Part shown: in pieces, positions 57,678 to 64,000 of the stretch
How the letters are laid out: each line of letters opens with the position of its first letter
How positions within the stretch are numbered: position 1 is the first letter of the stretch
DNA from: Candidatus Marisimplicoccus framensis
GTDB taxonomy: Bacteria > Bacteroidota > Bacteroidia > Flavobacteriales > Flavobacteriaceae
Direction: 5' to 3'
Length of the DNA: 64,000 nucleotides
Assembly: GCA_905182065.1 (NCBI GenBank)
Contig: CAJIZN010000001.1
Coordinates: 558,001-622,000 of the forward strand
Made by a program: the position numbers and the translations under genes
Notes under the pieces: generated by a model
What the model was told of the DNA's origin: nothing
The model's input: only the letters and a program-made list of their open reading frames with translations
Databases searched by the model: none

Positions 57678-58717
57678 TGTATCAATTTGATAATCCATAT
57701 TTTCTATATATATCACTAATAATCCCAATAGTGATTATGATTAACTTTTTTTATATGTCATGGAGAAAAAAGATTCAAAAGTCATTTTCAAATAAAGAGT
57801 TGCTAGATTATATAAGTCCTAATAGGTCAAATTTTAAACTAAATTTAAAGCTGACATTAGAATCATTAGTAATATTATTTCTTAGCATTGCCTTAGCAAA
57901 CCCAAAAATTGGAACAGAATTAAAATCAATAAACCGAGAAGGAGTTGATATTGTTTTTGCAATTGATGTCTCTAAAAGTATGTTAGCTGAAGACACAGCT
58001 CCAAACAGATTGATGAGATCAAAAAGAATCATTTCTGAAATTATTAATTCTTTAAGTAGTGATAGGGTGGGAATTGTTGCTTATGCTGCACAGGCTATCC
58101 CTCAAGTTCCTCTTACCACTGATTTTGCATCAGTTAAGAATTTTTTACAAATAATAGATACAGATATGCTTTCATCTCAAGGCACTTCTATTGATGCAGC
58201 ATTAAACTTATCAGTAAACTTCTTTGATCAAAATTCCGAGACTAATAGGGTTTTAGTTCTTATATCTGATGGAGAAGATCATGATGATATTCCAAATAGC
58301 TTGATTAATTCAATTTCAGAAAACAATATAAATCTTATTACAATTGGTGTAGGTCAAGAGTCAGGGACAACTATTCCAATTAAAATAGATGGAATTGTTG
58401 ACTCTTATAAAAAAGACAATAACGGTGATGTAGTAATTACTAAACGAAATAGTGATATTTTACTTAAAATAGCTAGTTCATCAGGAGGAGAGTATGTTGA
58501 CGGAAATAGCACAGAAGATGCATTAGAGATGGTTAAGTTAAAACTAGAGAAAATAGATAAATCAGAATTTGAGTCATCTCAGTTTGTTGAATATAAACAG
58601 CAATTTCAAATTTTTATATTATTATCATTGTTGTTTATAATTTCGGATATTTTTATATTTCAAACTAAAACAAAATGGATACAAAATTTAAATCTTTTTA
58701 ATGAAAATAAAGAATAG
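57677..58717 (+). CDS. batB: Von Willebrand A domain protein BatB
   Basis: A 346-residue paralogue of BatA with the same layout: N-terminal TM helices, a VWA domain with intact MIDAS (VFAIDVSKSML, SDGEDHDD) and a C-terminal TM helix. In B. fragilis BatA and BatB form complexes with BatC. Overlaps batC by 17 nt. Confidence 0.93.
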   Translation: MYQFDNPYFLYISLIIPIVIMINFFYMSWRKKIQKSFSNKELLDYISPNRSNFKLNLKLTLESLVILFLSIALANPKIGTELKSINREGVDIVFAIDVSKSMLAEDTAPNRLMRSKRIISEIINSLSSDRVGIVAYAAQAIPQVPLTTDFASVKNFLQIIDTDMLSSQGTSIDAALNLSVNFFDQNSETNRVLVLISDGEDHDDIPNSLINSISENNINLITIGVGQESGTTIPIKIDGIVDSYKKDNNGDVVITKRNSDILLKIASSSGGEYVDGNSTEDALEMVKLKLEKIDKSEFESSQFVEYKQQFQIFILLSLLFIISDIFIFQTKTKWIQNLNLFNENKE

Positions 58718-59438
58718 GTATTTTTTACGGTTACTTTTTTTGATAGTTGCTTTTTCTTCCTACAGTCAAAGTGATCCAAATAACCTTGTCTTTAATGGAA
58801 ATAAAGAATCTATTAAAAAAAATTATACTAGAGCAGAAGTAGAATATCGAAAAGCAATATCAGACAAAAAAGGTCAATCTAAAGCTGCTCATAATTTAGG
58901 AAATATACTTTTTGAAAATGAAAATTATGATGAGGCAATTCAAGAATATTTTAAGACTCAAAAAAACTCTGAATTAGATCTTGAAAGACATTCTGCTTTT
59001 CATAATCTAGGTAATACTTACATGAAGAAGAAAGATTATGCACAAGCTGTTGAAGCATACAAAAATGCACTTAGAAGTAACTCAGAAGATGATGAGACTA
59101 GATATAATTATGCATTAGCAAAAGAATTTTTAGAAGGAGATAAACGTCAAAACTCACAAGATAATAGTAAATCTGAAGATGAAAAGAAAGATAAATCTGA
59201 AGATAAAAAAGAAAATAAAGACGAAAAACAAAATAGTGATCAAAATTCTGACTCTAATAAAGAAAAGCCTAATGAAAAGGATAAAGATAAAGAGAAAGAT
59301 GAAGGAGCTGGTTTGTCAAAACAACAGATGGAAAATCTTCTAGAAGCCGTAAACAATATTGAAAAAGATTTAAATCAAAAGTTAAAATCTGGAAAAAAGA
59401 AAGTTCAAACAACAAAAAAAGCTGAGAAAGATTGGTGA
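58701..59438 (+). CDS. batC: TPR-repeat protein BatC
   Basis: A 245-residue secreted protein: signal peptide FLRLLFLIVAFSSYSQ, three TPR-like repeats at about 25-145 (HNLGNILFENENYDEAIQEY, HNLGNTYMKKKDYAQAVEAY), then a charged Lys/Asp/Glu/Asn-rich region at about 150-200 and a basic end. TPRs likely hold BatA and BatB together. Its TGA overlaps the batD GTG. Confidence 0.92.
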   Translation: MKIKNRYFLRLLFLIVAFSSYSQSDPNNLVFNGNKESIKKNYTRAEVEYRKAISDKKGQSKAAHNLGNILFENENYDEAIQEYFKTQKNSELDLERHSAFHNLGNTYMKKKDYAQAVEAYKNALRSNSEDDETRYNYALAKEFLEGDKRQNSQDNSKSEDEKKDKSEDKKENKDEKQNSDQNSDSNKEKPNEKDKDKEKDEGAGLSKQQMENLLEAVNNIEKDLNQKLKSGKKKVQTTKKAEKDW

Positions 59439-61174
59439 AAAAACTTTTAATATTACTCCTTACTTTTAATACGTTAATTTTATCTTCTCAGGTAAAGTTT
59501 GATGTATCAGTTAGTAAGTCTAAACTAGGACTAAATGAAAGGTTTAGAGTTGACTTTGTAATGAATCAAAATGGAGATAATTTTTCTCCACCAAAATTTG
59601 AAAACTTTCAAATAATAGGAGGGCCTAATCAATCAATAAAAACTTCATATGTCAATGGAGAAAGAAATTTTTCAAAGACATACTCTTATTTCTTAAAACC
59701 TCTAAAAAAAGGAAGATTAAAAATAAGCCAAGCCTCAATTGAAATTGATAACGAAATCTACAAATCACTTCCAATTGAAGTTTTAATTACGGATTCTGTA
59801 AAGCAGCCTTCTGATGCTGTAACGCAGTATTATAACGATGATGATATTGAGTTACGTGCTTTAATTTCAAAAGGATCACCTTTTTTGAATGAACCAATAA
59901 CGGTGGTATATAAACTTTATTATAAAGCTCCAATTAATATTTCAGATGCACGGGAGACAGAGACTCCTAAATTCAAAGATTTTTGGAGTCAAACCATCAA
60001 AATACCTCAATTAAAAGTACAAAGAGAAGTATACAAAGGGCAAAATTATAATGTAGTGGAATGGAGAAAAGTAGTTCTTTATCCCCAAAGGGTTGGAGAG
60101 TTAGAAATTTCGCCACTATCATTAAATTTAGTTCTTGATGTCCCGACTGATAAACGTGATTTTTTTGGTAATGTTATTTACGATCAAACCTCTCAACTAA
60201 TCTCAACTGGGATGAGAAGGATTAATGTTAAAAATCTACCTACCCAAGGAAAACCTGATAGTTTTTCTGGAGCAGTTGGTGAATTTGAGTTTGATGTAAT
60301 ATTAAATAAAAACTCATTAAGAGCAACTGAGTCTTTTCAGGCTGAACTTAAAGTTAAGGGAAGTGGAAACCTTAAATTATTTGATTTACCAAATATTTTA
60401 GTACCTAACTCTATGGAACTATTTGACCCAGAAAGAGAAGAACTTATAAATACTAATCTATCAGGTATGAGTGGTTCTATTTCAAAACTCTTTACTATAA
60501 TTCCTAGATTCCAGGGTAATTTCCCAATTGAAGAAGTTGAATTTTCATATTTTAATCCAGAGACAGAAAAATATAAGATATTAAAATCACCAAGACTTAC
60601 AATTGACGTTTATGACGGACCAGCTTTAAGCAATACAATTACTAATGATAATTCAAATATTATAACATCAGATGACTCATTTAGATTTATTAAAATAAAA
60701 GGAAATCTCAGAGAAATTAAAAATGACATCTTTTTTGAATCTAAATTATTTTATGCTCTAGTAACTTCACCATTTGCTTTACTTTTATCCTTACTTGCAT
60801 TAACAATATATAGAAGAAATAGAAAGGAATCTTCTGATGAATTAATCAGAATTGAGGAAAGACAGATAAATAAAATGATTGAATCAGCTAAAGATTCAAT
60901 CGGTGATAAGATTTTATTTTATGACAAAATTGAAAAGGCAATAATTAAGAGTCTAATCGTTAAATTTTCAATTAGAATGGAAAGTCTTAATAAGGATAAA
61001 ATTGAACAAATAGGAGAAGAAAAGGGGCTTTCAAGAAATGATATAACCTTAATAATAAGATTAATTGAAAATTGTGAAAAGGCTAGGTATTCTCAATCTT
61101 CAGATAGCATCATGAATAAAGATCTAGAATATGCAAGAAAATCTATATACGCAATTTTAAAAGTTAAATCATGA
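59435..61174 (+). CDS. batD: BatD, oxygen-tolerance family membrane protein (GTG start)
   Basis: A 579-residue protein: signal peptide KKLLILLLTFNTLILSSQ, a beta-rich region with KLGLNERFRVDFVMNQNG and YSYFLKPLKKGRLKI, and a TM helix near residues 450-470, with a helical cytoplasmic tail. GTG at 59435 overlaps the batC stop as GTGA and is preferred to TTG at 59432. The BatD family is diagnostic for this operon type. Overlaps batE by 4 nt. Confidence 0.92.
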   Translation: MKKLLILLLTFNTLILSSQVKFDVSVSKSKLGLNERFRVDFVMNQNGDNFSPPKFENFQIIGGPNQSIKTSYVNGERNFSKTYSYFLKPLKKGRLKISQASIEIDNEIYKSLPIEVLITDSVKQPSDAVTQYYNDDDIELRALISKGSPFLNEPITVVYKLYYKAPINISDARETETPKFKDFWSQTIKIPQLKVQREVYKGQNYNVVEWRKVVLYPQRVGELEISPLSLNLVLDVPTDKRDFFGNVIYDQTSQLISTGMRRINVKNLPTQGKPDSFSGAVGEFEFDVILNKNSLRATESFQAELKVKGSGNLKLFDLPNILVPNSMELFDPEREELINTNLSGMSGSISKLFTIIPRFQGNFPIEEVEFSYFNPETEKYKILKSPRLTIDVYDGPALSNTITNDNSNIITSDDSFRFIKIKGNLREIKNDIFFESKLFYALVTSPFALLLSLLALTIYRRNRKESSDELIRIEERQINKMIESAKDSIGDKILFYDKIEKAIIKSLIVKFSIRMESLNKDKIEQIGEEKGLSRNDITLIIRLIENCEKARYSQSSDSIMNKDLEYARKSIYAILKVKS

Positions 61175-61911
61175 GGATATTTTTTATTATTTTTTTAGTT
61201 TTTACAAGCAATCAGGTTATCGATGATTTATTTCAAAAGTCAAATGATTACTATACAAACGGAGATTATCAAAATGCAGTTAATGGATATCTTGATGTAT
61301 TAGATTCTGGATTTGAAAGTGCCGAGCTATACTTTAATCTCGGAAACTCATTTTATAAATTAAATAATATCCCAGATAGTAATTTCTATTATGAAAAAGC
61401 AAAATCAATTTCCCCAAATGATGATGATATATTGACAAACTTAATTTTCGCTAAAAACTTACGGATTGATAAGATTGAAATATTACCAATAACTCAAATG
61501 CAAAATTTTAAATTATCAATTTTAAATCTGTTCTCTGAAAAAGGCTGGTCAATATCTTTAATTAGTCTAATCTGGTTTATGAGTCTTGCGTTTATTTTTT
61601 ATATAATTTCAAAAGATTCAAAATTTAAAAGACTATACTTTACAATATCAATAGTGTTTATAATTTTATCTTCATTAACATTATTTATAAACTTTGAAAA
61701 GAAAAAGTTAAGTGAAATTAAATACGCTATTGTATATGATAAAGAAATTGAAGTTTGGTCTGAGCCGAATAATATTTCTGAATTAAAGTTTTTACTTCAT
61801 GAAGGAACAAAAGTCAAACAGTTAGATGTCATTGAGGACTGGGTAAACATTCAACTTGAGAATGGAACGCTTGGATGGATTCAATCATCAAGTTTAAGAG
61901 TTCTAGATTAA
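61171..61911 (+). CDS. batE: BatE, TPR and SH3-like protein
   Basis: A 246-residue protein: N-terminal hydrophobic signal, TPR repeats (YYTNGDYQNAVNGYLDVLDS, YFNLGNSFYKLNNIPDSN), two TM helices at about 125-170, and a C-terminal SH3b-like domain with WSEPNNISELKFLLHEGT and WVNIQLENGTLGWIQ. It closes the Bat operon. Its stop overlaps the convergent cvpA end by 9 nt. Confidence 0.9.
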   Translation: MRIFFIIFLVFTSNQVIDDLFQKSNDYYTNGDYQNAVNGYLDVLDSGFESAELYFNLGNSFYKLNNIPDSNFYYEKAKSISPNDDDILTNLIFAKNLRIDKIEILPITQMQNFKLSILNLFSEKGWSISLISLIWFMSLAFIFYIISKDSKFKRLYFTISIVFIILSSLTLFINFEKKKLSEIKYAIVYDKEIEVWSEPNNISELKFLLHEGTKVKQLDVIEDWVNIQLENGTLGWIQSSSLRVLD

Positions 61912-62400
61912 ACTATCTTGATAAATCTCTCTGCTTATTTCAAAAGAATCAAAAAGTATTTCAGATAGTATATGTAATTGAATCATTAGTGATGACTCAC
62001 TAACAATAGTAAATGATAAAAGATTAATAGAAAAGATAACTTTTGTTACTATCAATAGTATTAATAATAGTTTTAATCCTCCAAAAACACTTCCCATTAA
62101 ACTATTCAAAAGACCTAGATATATAATCTTGGCTAGTTTAGTGAACCCCTTTGCGAAAAAAATAATTAGTGAGTAACTCAGTCCAAATATTATTATAAAA
62201 GAGATTATGTTGACTATGTCTATATTTAAATTTACGTACTTAACTATCTGTTGAGACAAAAGATTATCAATATTTCCAGCGATAAAAAAGGATATAAAAA
62301 TCCCAAAGAAGCTTGATAATTCAACAATTAATCCTTTTGAATAACCTCTAATAATTCCAAAACTTATTATTGCAATTATTATTAAATCAATAAAATTCAT
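61903..62400 (-). CDS. CvpA family membrane protein
   Basis: A 165-residue protein with four TM helices and the CvpA start NFIDLIIIAIISFGIIRGYS, followed by KGLIVELSSFFG. E. coli CvpA is tied to colicin V production and envelope stress; the role here is unknown. Divergent from pheS with 70 nt between. Confidence 0.9.
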   Translation of the reverse strand: MNFIDLIIIAIISFGIIRGYSKGLIVELSSFFGIFISFFIAGNIDNLLSQQIVKYVNLNIDIVNIISFIIIFGLSYSLIIFFAKGFTKLAKIIYLGLLNSLMGSVFGGLKLLLILLIVTKVIFSINLLSFTIVSESSLMIQLHILSEILFDSFEISREIYQDSLI

Positions 62401-62411
62401 AAAACTTAATT

Positions 62412-62419
62412 TATATTTG
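62412..62419 (+). promoter_or_regulatory. TAnnTTTG -7 box upstream of pheS
   Basis: TATATTTG is an exact -7 consensus, 51 nt before the pheS ATG, in the divergent cvpA/pheS region. No clear -33 TTTG at the usual distance. Confidence 0.45.
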
Positions 62420-62470
62420 CAATATACATAAGGATAATTACAGACTTTTAATTTTATTAAAAAAATTAAG

Positions 62471-63475
62471 ATGATAGAAAAACTAAAAAATCATATCTCA
62501 GACTTAAAAAAATTTGATTCACAAGATTTAAATGAGATAGAATCATTAAAAATTAAGTTTCTTGGAAGAAAGGGTATAATTAATGACCTTTTTTCAGGTT
62601 TCAAAGATGTACCACCAGATCAAAAAAAAGAATTTGGTCAAAAAATAAATGAATTAAAAATTCTAGCACAAAAAAAATATGATGACTTAAAGTCAAATAT
62701 TAAAATATCAAGTAAAACATTTTCAGAAGATTTTACAAAACCAGGATTTCCAATTACTTCAGGATCTCTTCATCCAATTACTTTAATTAAAAACAGGATT
62801 ATTGATATATTCTCTAAAGTTGGATTTGAACTCTCTGAAGGTCCTGAAATTGAAGATGATTGGCATAACTTCACTGCACTTAACCTTCCTAAACATCATC
62901 CTGCGAGAGACATGCAAGATACTTTTTTCATTCAACAAGATCCTGATATACTTTTAAGAACTCATACCTCATCAGTCCAAGTAAGATATCTTGAAGATAA
63001 TCCACCTCCACTTAAAATAATATCTCCTGGAAGAGTATATAGGAATGAGGCAATATCATCGAGGTCTCACTGTATTTTCCATCAAATTGAGGGAATTTAT
63101 GTTGATGAAAATGTTTCGTTTGCAGATTTAAAACAAATGATACTTTATTTCACAAAATCTATGTTTGGAAAATCAAAGTTAAGGTTTAGGCCTTCATTCT
63201 TTCCCTTTACTGAGCCAAGTGCTGAAGTAGATATCTATTGGGGTCTGGAGACTGAAACTGATTATAGAATTACAAAAGGGACAGGATGGCTAGAAATTAT
63301 GGGTTGCGGGATGGTAGACCCAAATGTTTTAGAAAACTGTAATATTGATTCTGAAAAATATACTGGTTATGCTTTTGGTTTAGGACTTGAAAGAATAGCT
63401 ATGCTTATATATCAAATCCCAGATATTAGACTCTTTTTTGAAAACGACATAAGATTCTTAAATCAGTTCAAATAA
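62471..63475 (+). CDS. pheS: Phenylalanyl-tRNA synthetase alpha subunit
   Basis: A 334-residue class II synthetase subunit: coiled-coil N-terminus for tRNA binding, then [43 protein letters not shown] and the motif 3 block [14 protein letters not shown]. It forms an alpha2-beta2 enzyme with PheT, whose gene is not in the window; pheS and pheT are often apart in Bacteroidota. Confidence 0.97.
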   Translation: MIEKLKNHISDLKKFDSQDLNEIESLKIKFLGRKGIINDLFSGFKDVPPDQKKEFGQKINELKILAQKKYDDLKSNIKISSKTFSEDFTKPGFPITSGSLHPITLIKNRIIDIFSKVGFELSEGPEIEDDWHNFTALNLPKHHPARDMQDTFFIQQDPDILLRTHTSSVQVRYLEDNPPPLKIISPGRVYRNEAISSRSHCIFHQIEGIYVDENVSFADLKQMILYFTKSMFGKSKLRFRPSFFPFTEPSAEVDIYWGLETETDYRITKGTGWLEIMGCGMVDPNVLENCNIDSEKYTGYAFGLGLERIAMLIYQIPDIRLFFENDIRFLNQFK

Positions 63476-63482
63476 ATTACTT

Positions 63483-64000
63483 CTAACCTATATCAAATTT
63501 TATTCCTTGAGCTAACGGTAATCCAGATGAGAAGTTGATAGTATTAGTTTGTCTTCTCATGTATACTTTCCATGCATCAGATCCACTTTCTCTTCCTCCG
63601 CCAGTATCTTTTTCTCCACCAAATGCACCTCCAATTTCCGCACCAGATGTTCCAATATTGACGTTAGCAATTCCACAGTCACTTCCCCATGGTGATAGGA
63701 ATGTTTCAGCTTCCATTAAATTATTAGTCATTATTGCTGAAGAAAGCCCTTGATCTACTTCATTTTGAATTTCAATAGCATTTTGAACCTCTCCTGAATA
63801 CTTTATTAAATATAAAATAGGAGCAAATGTTTCTTGATGAACAATTTCTAAGGAATGATCTACTTCAGCAATTGCTGGTTTTACATAGCAACCACTTTTG
63901 TATTGTTCTCCAGAAAGAACCTCACCTTCTACTAACCAATGACCACCTTGTTTATCTACTAGAGATATCGCTTTCTGATATGATTCTACAGCTAGTTTAT
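63483..64000 (-). CDS. C-terminal part of an aldehyde dehydrogenase (ALDH7, aminoadipate-semialdehyde dehydrogenase-like), cut by the window edge
   Basis: Reading leftward from 64000 the frame is open to the TAG at 63485-63483, about 171 residues. It holds the ALDH7-type end block: [19 protein letters not shown], then [19 protein letters not shown]. This family oxidises aminoadipate semialdehyde in lysine breakdown or related aldehydes with NAD. The catalytic Cys lies outside the window. It converges on pheS with a 7-nt gap. Confidence 0.92.
   Translation of the reverse strand, partial: KLAVESYQKAISLVDKQGGHWLVEGEVLSGEQYKSGCYVKPAIAEVDHSLEIVHQETFAPILYLIKYSGEVQNAIEIQNEVDQGLSSAIMTNNLMEAETFLSPWGSDCGIANVNIGTSGAEIGGAFGGEKDTGGGRESGSDAWKVYMRRQTNTINFSSGLPLAQGIKFDIG

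Overview
The window is a 64 kb piece of a low-GC, tightly packed genome from the Bacteroidota, most likely a marine member of the Flavobacteriia. Evidence from the sequence: a complete SUF iron-sulfur operon, a MoxR/Bat operon, a TonB-dependent receptor with a short signal peptide ending in SQ, DUF3127, DUF3078 and DUF1080 proteins, a Bacteroidota-type CrtY lycopene cyclase, several TAnnTTTG promoter boxes and very few Shine-Dalgarno sequences. No rRNA, tRNA, CRISPR array, insertion sequence or prophage was seen.

Layout. 0-4.4 kb: end of a surface-polysaccharide cluster (reductase end, UDP-GlcNAc 2-epimerase, WbuB-like glycosyltransferase, two nucleotide-sugar enzymes); the last three are riddled with frameshifts. 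4.5-6.5 kb: rplU-rpmA facing ahcY. 6.6-10.6 kb: phosphopantetheinyl transferase, PnuC-family transporter, NadR-like kinase, then a TPP riboswitch directly before a TonB receptor, together a probable thiamine-uptake locus. 10.7-17.2 kb: greA, HIT and DUF3127 genes facing polA-rplM-rpsI-rpsB-tsf. 17.3-26.3 kb: tadA, aspS and a TetR-TolC-MFP-RND efflux operon. 26.4-30.4 kb: polyprenyl synthase, crtY, ZIP transporter, thiL. 30.5-38.2 kb: sufBCDSE, a MIP18-family gene, DUF3078, a glycosyltransferase. 38.2-40.2 kb: yicC-gmk-nadD. 40.2-49.0 kb: a sugar-oxidation locus with two DUF1080 hydrolases, two TIM-barrel isomerase-like proteins, a Gfo/Idh/MocA dehydrogenase, an MFS permease, a GMC dehydrogenase with its small subunit, and an azurin-like protein. 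49-53 kb: EamA exporter, a trans-sulfuration PLP enzyme, LpxH-like hydrolase, HflX. 53.2-61.9 kb: moxR-DUF58-batA-batB-batC-batD-batE with an extra membrane protein. 61.9-64 kb: cvpA, pheS and the end of an ALDH7-like dehydrogenase.

Two features run through the whole window. First, at least ten otherwise normal genes, including rplU, ahcY and greA, carry what looks like a single-base indel, and a few stretches (1.76-4.42 kb, 47.9-48.5 kb) carry many. Broken essential genes point to uncorrected sequencing indels rather than gene decay, so genes with one indel are annotated here as one CDS. Second, compaction is extreme: seven of nine convergent gene pairs overlap at their 3' ends, four of them by a shared 4-nt double stop (TTAA, CTAA, TTAA, CTAG), and same-strand neighbours are often joined by TAATG or ATGA.

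No wholly unknown system is evident. The best candidates for a second look are the extracytoplasmic sugar-dehydrogenase module (Fe-S GMC subunit, Tat-type small subunit, azurin acceptor, 3-keto-glycoside enzymes), the riboswitch-linked PnuC/kinase pair, and a two-TM protein of the Bat operon with an unrecognised C-terminal domain.
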